From NCBI GenBank assembly GCA_900550545.1, contig URSS01000044.1, forward strand, positions 1 through 21,299: a stretch of DNA of 21,299 bases. Direction: 5' to 3'. Numbering within the stretch: the stretch's first letter is position 1; every line of letters begins with the position of its first letter. The translations under genes were made by a program, and so were the position numbers. Below the pieces are notes generated by a model, which saw only the letters and a program-made list of their open reading frames with translations, did no database searches and had not been told where the DNA came from. This document shows positions 6,623 to 14,228 of this stretch, piece by piece. This DNA is from an uncultured Lachnobacterium sp. (GTDB lineage Bacteria; Bacillota; Clostridia; Lachnospirales; Lachnospiraceae).

Positions 6623-7087
6623 TTATTTTGCGTTTTTAAACAGTAATCCAAAAATTTTTCTTACCACAGGTCCCGCAAAAAAGATCTGCCAGAAAAATGC
6701 CATTGGAAAATTCAATACTGTCTTTTGGAACCAGACAGCGATAACTTCACTTCCCGGATGACTGAACAACAGTGTCGCTGCCAGACTCATAGTCGGACAC
6801 ATCAGGCATACGGTAACAGATGAAATGGCAAGAACAATTTCATATTGTTTTGCCTCTGCCGGATTGATGATTCCAAAAGCAATCTTCTTTGCAAGATGTC
6901 CATATAAAAAGAAATCCAGAACAAAAGCAATCGGTCCCATAATAACCAATTCATGAAATGCAAGTAAAAATACTTCATTTGTCATTCCACCTTTGTTCAA
7001 GGCAATGTTGTAACAGATCATGGCATAGACCATAAAAAATACCATAATAATTGTAAAAATAACTTCCTGAAACTTGTTTTTTGGCAT
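6623..7087 (-). CDS. DUF2798-like four-helix membrane protein
   Basis: 154 residues with four hydrophobic segments at about 10-30, 45-65, 80-105 and 120-140. The text resembles the DUF2798 family: opening MPKNKFQEVIFTIIMVFFMV, and two related halves, each with a helix, a short loop with Asn/His, and an aliphatic second helix. Function is not known for the family. AGGAGAATTATT precedes the ATG. Its transcript should begin near 7169 and pass a strong hairpin with a T-run before reaching the gene, so expression may be attenuated. It appears to be a one-gene unit, with glmM ending 190 bases upstream. Family recognition is by eye and moderately secure. Confidence 0.7.
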   Translation of the reverse strand: MPKNKFQEVIFTIIMVFFMVYAMICYNIALNKGGMTNEVFLLAFHELVIMGPIAFVLDFFLYGHLAKKIAFGIINPAEAKQYEIVLAISSVTVCLMCPTMSLAATLLFSHPGSEVIAVWFQKTVLNFPMAFFWQIFFAGPVVRKIFGLLFKNAK

Positions 7088-7118
7088 AATAATTCTCCTT
7101 TTCTTGTGTAAAAATGAA

Positions 7119-7160
7119 TAAAAAAAGCAGAAACAGGATCTTGCGATCGCTGTTTCTGCT
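7119..7160 (-). terminator. Hairpin terminator in the leader of the DUF2798-like gene
   Basis: On the minus strand AGCAGAAACAG (7160-7150), a 13-base loop, CTGTTTCTGCT (7136-7126), then TTTTTT give a perfect 11-bp intrinsic terminator. It lies about 9 bases after the probable start site and 32 bases before the ATG. It could end glmM read-through, act as an attenuator, or release a very short RNA. Confidence 0.8.
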
Positions 7161-7175
7161 GCACGTCGTAAAACT

Positions 7176-7203
7176 ATTATAGCATATATATTTTCTCGTC
7201 ATA
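7176..7203 (-). promoter_or_regulatory. Probable promoter of the DUF2798-like gene
   Basis: TATAAT (7181-7176) is perfect; the -35 candidate TATGAC (7203-7198) at 16 bases is weak. The start would be near 7169, directly ahead of the leader hairpin. Confidence 0.5.
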
Positions 7204-7275
7204 ATAGTTGAAATTGTATGAATTTTATATATATTTTGTACAATTAATCATTCACATAGCACAAAGTCGTTTTCG

Positions 7276-8622
7276 CTATGCAATAATCAGATTTTCCTGC
7301 TTCATAACATCAATCATCTGATTGACATACTTCTCACAGAGTTCGTCCGTCTTTGCCTCTACCATGACACGTACCACCGGCTCAGTTCCACTTTCTCTGA
7401 GAAGAATTCTTCCATCATCACCTAATGCTTCTGTAATTGCCTTAACCTCTTCCTGTACACGTGGATGGTTAACTGCTGCGGCTTTGTCCTCCACACGGAC
7501 ATTTTTCAGAAGCTGCGGGAACATCTGCATTCCCTTGCAAAGTGTTCCAAGACTCTGCTTTTTCTCAAGAATAACTTCCATCAGCATCAATGCGGTAAGG
7601 ATTCCATCTCCGGTTGTTGCATGTTTGCTGAAAATAATATGTCCGGACTGCTCTCCTCCAAGCACATATCCATTGGCTACCATTGCCTCGTTTACATACT
7701 TATCGCCAACTGTTGTAACACAGATATCAATATTCTCACGTTTCATTGCCTTGAATAATCCCATATTGGACATTACCGTCGCAACAACCGTATTGTTCTG
7801 TAATTTTCCGCATTCTTTGAGGTATTTACCACAAACATAGAGAATATAATCTCCATGCACTTCCATGCCATTTTCATCCACAGCGATACAACGGTCTGCA
7901 TCTCCGTCAAATGCAAAGCCACAATCCAGATTCTTCTCTTTTACGAGTTTCTGCAGATTTTCAATATGTGTAGATCCGCATCCCATATTGATATTTGTTC
8001 CATCCGGTTCATTGCCGACAACATAAGTTTTGGCACCTAATGCATCAAAAACATTCTTAGCAATATTAAAAGTACTTCCGTTTGAACAGTCCAATCCAAC
8101 ACGCATTCCATCGTAGGAACGGGTTGCAAGAGAAATCAGATATCCGATATAACGGTTTCTTCCGATTGCATAATCTTTTGCCACACCGATCTTATCCTGC
8201 AAAGCAAATGGAAGTTCTCCCATCTCACCATCGATATATTTCTCCATGGCATTTTCTACCTCAGCAGAAATCTTGTGTCCTTCCCCGTCCATGACCTTGA
8301 TTCCGTTGTCATAGTATGGATTGTGACTGGCAGAAACCATAATTCCACAGTCAAAATTCTCAGTGCGTACAACATAGGCAACGCTCGGTGTCGTCGTTAC
8401 ATGAAGAAGAAACGCATCCGCACCCGAAGCGGTAATTCCTGCAACTAACGCATACTCAAACATATAGCTGCTTCTTCTTGTATCTTTTCCAATTACTATA
8501 CGTCCCTTGTGATTCTGATTATAATACCATCCAAGATAACGTCCGATTTTATATGCATGATCCGCAGTCAGTACTTTGTTAGCTTCTCCACGAAATCCAT
8601 CTGTTCCAAAATATTTTCCCAT
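7276..8622 (-). CDS. glmM: Phosphoglucosamine mutase
   Basis: Converts glucosamine 6-phosphate to glucosamine 1-phosphate for UDP-GlcNAc and peptidoglycan. The 448 residues match the family. Domain 1 opens with GKYFGTDGFRGEAN; the phosphoserine loop is MVSASHNPYYDNGIK near residue 97; the metal loop is FDGDADRCIAVDENG near 240; the sugar-binding loop GGEQSGH is near 322; and the C-terminal phosphate loop is RESGTEPVVRVMVE. The ribosome site is GGGAG before the ATG. A TATAAT with a poor -35 lies 90 bases upstream. No terminator is visible between bioA and this gene, so read-through from the biotin operon is possible. Confidence 0.97.
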   Translation of the reverse strand: MGKYFGTDGFRGEANKVLTADHAYKIGRYLGWYYNQNHKGRIVIGKDTRRSSYMFEYALVAGITASGADAFLLHVTTTPSVAYVVRTENFDCGIMVSASHNPYYDNGIKVMDGEGHKISAEVENAMEKYIDGEMGELPFALQDKIGVAKDYAIGRNRYIGYLISLATRSYDGMRVGLDCSNGSTFNIAKNVFDALGAKTYVVGNEPDGTNINMGCGSTHIENLQKLVKEKNLDCGFAFDGDADRCIAVDENGMEVHGDYILYVCGKYLKECGKLQNNTVVATVMSNMGLFKAMKRENIDICVTTVGDKYVNEAMVANGYVLGGEQSGHIIFSKHATTGDGILTALMLMEVILEKKQSLGTLCKGMQMFPQLLKNVRVEDKAAAVNHPRVQEEVKAITEALGDDGRILLRESGTEPVVRVMVEAKTDELCEKYVNQMIDVMKQENLIIA

Positions 8623-8711
8623 TTCTTATCTCCCGTTATGATTTTTTCTGTAATTATTCAAACTCATCATTCAAATATGCAAATTGGTTCTGAATAATCA
8701 CCATCTGATTT

Positions 8712-8740
8712 ATTATACTCTTTTTTAGCCATCTTTGCCA
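8712..8740 (-). promoter_or_regulatory. Possible glmM promoter
   Basis: TATAAT at 8717-8712 is perfect, but the best -35 at 17 bases (TGGCAA, 8740-8735) matches consensus at only three positions. It is the only promoter-like sequence in the 154-base gap between bioA and glmM. Confidence 0.4.
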
Positions 8741-8776
8741 CTACTTTATACAACGGAAAATACTTCCAGAAAACGT

Positions 8777-9967
8777 TTAGTCCCGACGGAACCATGCTTT
8801 CATCACATCAAAGATCCGGATCAGTTGTTCATCTTCGATAATATATGGAACCATCGAATACATATAAGAAAGGAATGGGCGGCTGAACACACCCCTCTCG
8901 TAAGCAAACTGCTGAAAACCTTCCAGATCTGCCGGATCATAAACTTCCACACAGGTACATCCGCCCATCACACGGACTTCCCGGATACGTGGATCAGAAA
9001 ATCCGTCCATCTGCTCATGCGAAATCTTCTCAATGTGTTTTACTTTACTCATGTAATCTTCACGTTCAAAGATTTCAATTCCTTTGAGTGCCACTGCACA
9101 TGCCAGTGCATTTCCCATAAATGTCGGGCCATGCATGAGCGCATGCCGGTCATTATCGCTGTAAAAAGCATTATATACTTTGTGATTTGCCACCGTAACT
9201 GCATGACCGATATATCCACCGGTGAGTGCTTTTCCAAGCACCAGAATATCCGGAAGCACAAGGTCTGCAACAAACCGGTTGCCGGTTCGTCCGAATCCAG
9301 TTGCCACCTCATCAAAAATCAGCAGCACATCATACTGTGTACACAATTCTCTTGCCCTCTGCAAAAAGGAAATATCATACATACGCATGCCACCTGCTCC
9401 CTGCAAAAGCGGTTCAACGATAAAACAGTTCAACTGATCATGATATTTTGCAAATGCTTCTTCAAGCGCCGGAATCTCTGTCGGGATATGTACCACTCCT
9501 GTCTTTTCCTCAAAGGCAAAATGATAATCTTCATCATCGCCAACTTCCATCGCCTTAAATGTATCTCCATGATATGCGTGTTCCAAAGCCAGCACCAACG
9601 GGCGCTTTCTTCCCTGGTTCGTGTTATATTGCAAAGCCATTTTCAAAGATACTTCCACCGCAACACTTCCGGAATCGGAGAAAAAGCAATAATCCAGATT
9701 GCCCGGCAGAAACTCCTGCAGCTTTGCAGAAAGTTTCTGTACCGGCTCATGTGTCAATCCACCCAACATCACATGGCAGAAATGATCCGCCTGTTCTTTG
9801 ATTGCTGCAGTAAGTTCTGGATGTTTGTATCCATGAATCATGCACCACCAGGAAGAAACCGAGTCGATCAGTTTCTGATCCTTTGTATACAAATACACAC
9901 CATCCGCATCTACAATGTGATACGGTTCTTTCATTGTTTTCATCTGTTCATAAGGATACCAGATCAT
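8777..9967 (-). CDS. bioA: Adenosylmethionine-8-amino-7-oxononanoate aminotransferase (DAPA synthase)
   Basis: Transfers the amino group of SAM to KAPA, giving diaminopelargonic acid in biotin synthesis. It is a class III PLP aminotransferase of 396 residues, shorter than the ~430 typical of BioA, mostly at the N-terminus. Visible features are the BioA-characteristic SSWW (residues ~37-40), the GS cofactor loop FFSDSGSVAVE, ALEHAYHGDT, the PLP Asp in FDEVATGFGRTG, and the Schiff-base Lys in VLGKALTGG. The ATG overlaps the bioD stop by ATGA. It is the last gene of the bio operon. Its substrate source is unclear because no KAPA synthase gene is in the window. Confidence 0.95.
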   Translation of the reverse strand: MIWYPYEQMKTMKEPYHIVDADGVYLYTKDQKLIDSVSSWWCMIHGYKHPELTAAIKEQADHFCHVMLGGLTHEPVQKLSAKLQEFLPGNLDYCFFSDSGSVAVEVSLKMALQYNTNQGRKRPLVLALEHAYHGDTFKAMEVGDDEDYHFAFEEKTGVVHIPTEIPALEEAFAKYHDQLNCFIVEPLLQGAGGMRMYDISFLQRARELCTQYDVLLIFDEVATGFGRTGNRFVADLVLPDILVLGKALTGGYIGHAVTVANHKVYNAFYSDNDRHALMHGPTFMGNALACAVALKGIEIFEREDYMSKVKHIEKISHEQMDGFSDPRIREVRVMGGCTCVEVYDPADLEGFQQFAYERGVFSRPFLSYMYSMVPYIIEDEQLIRIFDVMKAWFRRD

Positions 9968-10659
9968 GCTTTTACCTCCTCATACAATGCCATCAGATCC
10001 TGCACATCCATGGCAAGTTCTGTGTCTCCATCTTTTACTTTTGCCAATGTCGGCAGCCCTGTCATATATTCGCACATAAATATGTTGTCATCTTCCATCA
10101 CATCATTGCCGTGATAGTGATTATAAATAATACCTTTCACCGGCAGATTTTTAGCTTTCATATATTCCACGGTCAGTACCACACTGTTAATCGTGCCAAG
10201 CCCTGCATCCGCGATCAGAATACTCGGAAGATGCAGTTCCCTGATCACATCCTCCAATTGGATCTTTGCCTCGTCAAAGCAGATTGGACACAAAATGCCT
10301 CCACTTCCCTCCATCGTGACAAAATCGTATGCACTGCATACTTTATAATATCCGGCTTTTACCACATCCATCTGTACCGGATGACCTTCGATTCTTGACG
10401 CCAGATGCGGAGAGTAGGCATGCTCATACACATATGGACACATCTCCTCCAGTGGCTGGGAAATGCCCGCGGTCTTCTGCACAAACAACGCATCTCCCGG
10501 AATCAGACTTCCATCTGCTCTCCGGTCATTTCCACTCATCGCTGCCTTATAATAGGCTGCGCTTTGTTTTGCATCCGCCAGTTTCTTTACGATCAGTCCT
10601 GCAATATATGTTTTTCCAAGATCCGTACCGGTTCCTGTAATAAATAACCCTTTACTCAT
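9964..10659 (-). CDS. bioD: Dethiobiotin synthetase
   Basis: ATP-dependent closure of the ureido ring of DAPA with CO2. The 231 residues begin with the P-loop FITGTGTDLGKTYIAG, the family's GTGTDxGKT signature. YKAAMSG follows and VTMEGSGGILCP holds the second conserved acidic/Gly loop. This is an ordinary length for the family. It lies 3 bases after bioB and overlaps bioA by 4, so the three enzymes are tightly coupled. Confidence 0.96.
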   Translation of the reverse strand: MSKGLFITGTGTDLGKTYIAGLIVKKLADAKQSAAYYKAAMSGNDRRADGSLIPGDALFVQKTAGISQPLEEMCPYVYEHAYSPHLASRIEGHPVQMDVVKAGYYKVCSAYDFVTMEGSGGILCPICFDEAKIQLEDVIRELHLPSILIADAGLGTINSVVLTVEYMKAKNLPVKGIIYNHYHGNDVMEDDNIFMCEYMTGLPTLAKVKDGDTELAMDVQDLMALYEEVKA

Positions 10660-10662
10660 CGT

Positions 10663-11646
10663 TTACACTTCCTTCCAATAATCCGGTGTTACATCACGCC
10701 CCATATTTTCAAGCATCTGGCGGTCACTGCGAATCGTGGCACATGCTACAGTTGTAAGCATATTTCCGGTAATTGAGGCAGATGCTCCCGCCGCAAATGC
10801 GCGCTCCCCGTCATTTGTAAGCAGTGCACGGCCTGCCGCAAGACGAATATCTGCCTTCGGATTGATATAGCGGAAAAAGGCTATGGTCCGCAGAATTTCA
10901 TCTTCCGTCAATTGTGGCAGGTGTTCCAACGGGGTACCCGGAATTGGCATCAGTGCATTGATCGGTATCGAATCCACTTCCAGCTCCGCAAGGCTGACCG
11001 CCATATCCAGACGATCCTCCCAGGTCTCTCCCATTCCAATGATACCTCCGGAACATACGTACATGCCTTCTGCTTTTACTTTCTTTAATGTCTCGATTTT
11101 CATGTCATAAGTATGCGTGGTGCAAATGTTCGGAAAATTTCTACGTGAGGTTTCAATGTTGTGATGATAGCTGTTCACTCCGGCCTCATGCAGACGATGC
11201 AGCTGCTCCGCCGTCAAAAAGCCCATAGAAGCACACAGATCGATCTTGCACTCCCGTTTCATTGTTTCATACGCATGGATGGCCTTGTCAAACTCTTCTC
11301 CTGTCAGTGCTTTTCCTGCCGTAACAATCGAAAAACGATCCACACCTTCCCGCTCATTCATCTTACATGCTTCAAGGATTTTCTCCTCTGGCAAAAAATC
11401 ATATACTTCACAGTTTGTATGGTGATGCGCAGACTGTGCACAATATTTGCAATCTTCCGGACATCGGCCGCTTCGTCCATTGATAATGGAACATAAATCT
11501 ACTTTGTCTCCTACAAATTTTTCCCGGATGCGGTCCGCACCCTCACATAGCTCATTGAGATCACAGTTCAGAAAAAACTGCAGATCATCTTCCCTTGTGA
11601 TTCTCCTTCCATCTATAATTTCCTGTGCAAGTGTAAGTGCATTCAT
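10663..11646 (-). CDS. bioB: Biotin synthase (radical SAM)
   Basis: Inserts sulfur into dethiobiotin. 327 residues. The radical-SAM cluster motif reads CPEDCKYCAQS (C-x3-C-x2-C), preceded by NGRSGR as is usual for BioB. Other family text includes CASMGFL, the YHHNIETSR block, CSGGIIGMGE and IRLAAGR, the latter carrying the Arg that ligates the [2Fe-2S] cluster. Full length and apparently intact. It begins 5 bases after the bioY stop with AAGGAG upstream. Confidence 0.97.
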   Translation of the reverse strand: MNALTLAQEIIDGRRITREDDLQFFLNCDLNELCEGADRIREKFVGDKVDLCSIINGRSGRCPEDCKYCAQSAHHHTNCEVYDFLPEEKILEACKMNEREGVDRFSIVTAGKALTGEEFDKAIHAYETMKRECKIDLCASMGFLTAEQLHRLHEAGVNSYHHNIETSRRNFPNICTTHTYDMKIETLKKVKAEGMYVCSGGIIGMGETWEDRLDMAVSLAELEVDSIPINALMPIPGTPLEHLPQLTEDEILRTIAFFRYINPKADIRLAAGRALLTNDGERAFAAGASASITGNMLTTVACATIRSDRQMLENMGRDVTPDYWKEV

Positions 11647-11651
11647 AAATA

Positions 11652-12254
11652 TTATCTCCTTCTACATGTCAAGTTTTCATTCTTCAAAAATGGTCTGACT
11701 CTGCGCCCTATGACAGCTCCAAGAATGCTCAGACAAATGTCTCCCGGCACTGCCAGTACAAAACAATACAAAAACAGCGGTCCCACTGCGATCGGCGTAC
11801 CAATCACATAGTTGCAGATCACGTAGTAATAGATCATTCCCAGAGCATACACAAAGAATAATCCTGCGAGATTTGCAATCAGATAATGTACGATGGTTTT
11901 CTTTTTCATGTGTTCCACAAGCCAGCCTGTCACAAAAGTTCCAACGCAAAAACCAATAATATAGCCAAAACTTGGTTTGAACACATAGCCGATTCCTCCA
12001 CCCTCTGAAAAAATCGGCAGTCCGATTAATCCCAGTATCATATATGCCAGTACAGAAAGCGATCCCAATCGCGATCCCAAAAGAATTCCTGCCAGCATCG
12101 TAAACAAATACTGCAGTGTAAATGGCACAACCGGAATTGGAATCTTAATAAACGCACCGACCGCAATCAGCGCGGTAAACAAAGCGCAATACACAAGACT
12201 CCTCGTTTTTGTCATAGGTTTTTCCCTTGTTTCTGATGTCATGTAATTTTCCAT
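11652..12254 (-). CDS. bioY: BioY, substrate-binding (S) component of a biotin ECF transporter
   Basis: 200 residues with about six hydrophobic segments. BioY hallmarks are IPIPVVPFTLQYLFTMLAG (~38-56), LGLIGLPIFSEGGG and KPSFGYIIGF. It would bind biotin in the membrane and usually works with shared EcfA/A'/T subunits, not present here. The start ATG (12254-12252) lies 10 bases after GGAGG (12269-12265), which itself lies inside the proximal BirA-type operator. The start is a few residues longer than the conserved part, and internal Met codons 5 or 14 are alternatives. It is the first gene of the bio operon, so import and synthesis appear to be repressed together. Confidence 0.94.
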   Translation of the reverse strand: MENYMTSETREKPMTKTRSLVYCALFTALIAVGAFIKIPIPVVPFTLQYLFTMLAGILLGSRLGSLSVLAYMILGLIGLPIFSEGGGIGYVFKPSFGYIIGFCVGTFVTGWLVEHMKKKTIVHYLIANLAGLFFVYALGMIYYYVICNYVIGTPIAVGPLFLYCFVLAVPGDICLSILGAVIGRRVRPFLKNENLTCRRR

Positions 12255-12256
12255 TG

Positions 12257-12290
12257 TTTGTCAACCTCCAAAAGTAATACAGTTAACAAT
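12257..12290. promoter_or_regulatory. BirA-type operator, proximal (O1)
   Basis: TTTGTCAAC (12257-12265), 16 bases, GTTAACAAT (12282-12290) form a dyad of the Firmicutes biotin-operator type (TTGTTAAC...GTTAACAA). It covers the -10, start site and ribosome site of bioY. Assignment is by pattern and by the neighbouring biotin genes; no birA gene is in the window. Confidence 0.82.
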
Positions 12291-12316
12291 TATAGCAAAA
12301 AAGAGGCTATTGTCAA
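12289..12316 (-). promoter_or_regulatory. bioY-bioB-bioD-bioA promoter
   Basis: TTGACA (12316-12311), a 16-base spacer and TATAAT (12294-12289) are both perfect. The -35 lies in the inner arm of operator O2 and the -10 touches O1; start near 12282, leaving a leader of about 27 bases. Confidence 0.9.
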
Positions 12317-12350
12317 CCTGTATATTTCATCTAGTTAACAATAGTCTCTT
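12295..12350 (-). terminator. cstA terminator nested with bioY operator and promoter
   Basis: On the minus strand AAGAGACTATTGTTAAC (12350-12334), a 16-base loop, and GTTGACAATAGCCTCTT (12317-12301) pair over 17 positions with one A-C mismatch and one G-U wobble. A run of T follows, to 12297. It lies 75 bases after the cstA stop. The arms contain the two half-sites of operator O2. Confidence 0.75.
12309..12342. promoter_or_regulatory. BirA-type operator, distal (O2)
   Basis: ATTGTCAAC (12309-12317), 16 bases, GTTAACAAT (12334-12342): same half-sites and spacing as O1, dyad centre 52 bases away. It contains the bioY -35 and is the inner part of the cstA terminator stem. Confidence 0.82.
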
Positions 12351-12425
12351 CGCTTCTACTTATTATTTTTTATACTTATTATTTTTCTACTATGTACTTT
12401 TTGTAATTTTATATCACGACTAATT

Positions 12426-14114
12426 TTATGCCTCTGCTTCTGCTTTCTTGCCGAAGAGTTTCTTCAGGCAGCTGAATGCTACCAATACGCCAAGAACCAT
12501 CAGAAGAATTGCTATGATGAACTGTAAGCCATCTACAAGGAATGTAGCCTGACCGGATGCAATATTCTGAACCAGTGCAATGGTCTTCTGGATCAATGCT
12601 GTAAATGTAACTGCAAGCATGACAAACATCGGAATGTACAGTGTCCATCCGGTTCTTCCGGTTGTCCTTAAGAATACAGCAAGTGCGATAAGAACCAATG
12701 CTGCAAGTAACTGGTTTGCGGAACCAAACAGTGGCCAGATATTGTTGTATCCGCCAAGTGTCAGCAAATATCCGAAGAATAATGTAATGATTGTTGCAAA
12801 ATATTTATTAGTCAGAACTTTCTGCCATACCGGCATCTTGGAAGTATCAGTTGTATCTCCATAGAATAATTCCTGGAAAGACATACGTCCGATTCGTGCA
12901 ACAGAATCGAGTGAAGTAAGTGCTAATGCAGATACACACATTGTCATAAATACGGTTGCAACCTGTACCGGAATACCAAATTTCTCAAAGAATCCAGCAA
13001 CACCTGTTGAGAAGATAGAGAATGGTGTACCATCTGGTTTTGTTCCATTGACTGCTACTGCACCAACAACAACCAGTGCAACGACACCAAGCAGTGACTC
13101 AACGACCATGGCACCATAACCAACCATTGGCATATCTTTTTCATTACTGATTGTTTTGGATGAAGTTCCGGAAGATACCAGGCTGTGGAATCCGGATACC
13201 GCACCACATGCGATTGTTACAAACAATGTAGGGAAGAGATAACTTCCGTCTACGTTAAATCCGTTGAATGCATTCAACTTCATGGTAGGATGCTCAGCAA
13301 TCACACCAACGACTGCTCCGATGATCATTCCTAAGAGCATGAATGTTGTCATGTAATCACGAGGCTCCATCAAAAGCCACATTGGCATAACCGATGCAAG
13401 GAACAGGTAAGCCATAACGACATAAATCCATGTTGTCTTTGTTGCATACATTGGAAGATGCATACCGATGACAAACATTACAACCAAAAGACCAATAGCT
13501 ACAACTGCACGTACCCACTCTTTCATCTTTCCGACTTTTTTCTGAATCAGTCCAAAGATGATAGCTACAACGATGAACAACATAGAAATGGATGCTGCTG
13601 CAGAGTTTGCATAGTTGGTTGCCTTTGTGGCACCCTCAACACCTTTTCCTACGAATGTTCCGGCAACCATATCCGTAAACGCTGCCATAACAAGAAGTGT
13701 GAATAACCAGCAGAATAACATGAACAATTTACGTCCGGTTCTACCGATATACTTCTCAATGATCATTCCCATGGATTTTCCGTCATTCTTTACAGATGCA
13801 TACAAAGCACCGAAATCCTGTACAGCTCCGAAGAACAATCCACCGATGAGCAACCAGAGTAATACAGGTACCCATCCGAAGACAGATGCTAAAATTGGAC
13901 CGGTGACAGGTCCTGCACCTGCGATTGAAGAAAACTGATGTGCAAATACTGTCAGTTTGGAAGAAGGTACATAATCCTGACCATCTTCATGTTTAAATGC
14001 CGGGGTCTTTGCTTTCGGATCGAGTCCCCACTTGTTTGCAAGCCAACGTCCATAAAACAGATAGCCGGCAGCAAGAACTACGATAGCAATTAATACTATA
14101 ACTAAACCATTCAT
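12426..14114 (-). CDS. cstA: CstA-family carbon-starvation / peptide or pyruvate transporter
   Basis: 562 residues, the shorter form common in Firmicutes (the E. coli proteins are ~700). It is rich in membrane segments, roughly fifteen. The family N-terminus is present: a first helix, GRWLANKWGLDP, then HQFSSIAGAGPVTGPILASV, the strongest CstA signature. A central SGFHSLVSSGTSSKTIS loop is also typical. Characterised relatives (CstA, BtsT) move peptides or pyruvate across the cytoplasmic membrane; the substrate here is not readable. A T-box leader precedes it, suggesting induction when one aminoacyl-tRNA is short. Between leader terminator and ATG is a small hairpin (CCGCC/GGCGG, 14123-14136) over the likely ribosome-site region, with no strong Shine-Dalgarno close to the ATG. 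Confidence 0.92.
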   Translation of the reverse strand: MNGLVIVLIAIVVLAAGYLFYGRWLANKWGLDPKAKTPAFKHEDGQDYVPSSKLTVFAHQFSSIAGAGPVTGPILASVFGWVPVLLWLLIGGLFFGAVQDFGALYASVKNDGKSMGMIIEKYIGRTGRKLFMLFCWLFTLLVMAAFTDMVAGTFVGKGVEGATKATNYANSAAASISMLFIVVAIIFGLIQKKVGKMKEWVRAVVAIGLLVVMFVIGMHLPMYATKTTWIYVVMAYLFLASVMPMWLLMEPRDYMTTFMLLGMIIGAVVGVIAEHPTMKLNAFNGFNVDGSYLFPTLFVTIACGAVSGFHSLVSSGTSSKTISNEKDMPMVGYGAMVVESLLGVVALVVVGAVAVNGTKPDGTPFSIFSTGVAGFFEKFGIPVQVATVFMTMCVSALALTSLDSVARIGRMSFQELFYGDTTDTSKMPVWQKVLTNKYFATIITLFFGYLLTLGGYNNIWPLFGSANQLLAALVLIALAVFLRTTGRTGWTLYIPMFVMLAVTFTALIQKTIALVQNIASGQATFLVDGLQFIIAILLMVLGVLVAFSCLKKLFGKKAEAEA

Positions 14115-14173
14115 TTTTTTGTCCGCCCTTTGGCGGCTCCCTTCTTAAGATTCGCAAAGAGTAACTGAAACTG

Positions 14174-14228
14174 AAAAAAGCCCACGTCTTTATCCATGTG
14201 TGTCCATGTCATAAAGACGAAGGCTTTT
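14174..14228 (-). terminator. T-box leader terminator
   Basis: On the minus strand AAGCCTTCGTCTTTAT and ATAAAGACGTGGGCTT pair around a 17-base loop, followed by TTTTTT (14179-14174). The first arm begins a few bases after the T-box sequence, as in transcription-attenuating T-box leaders. Confidence 0.92.

Noticed and set aside
8735..10114. Uninterrupted 459-codon frame on the plus strand, antisense to bioA and the end of bioD
   Set aside because: Its translation is rich in Cys, His and Phe with no domain pattern, while the opposite strand encodes an intact BioA with all motifs; it mirrors BioA codon phase.
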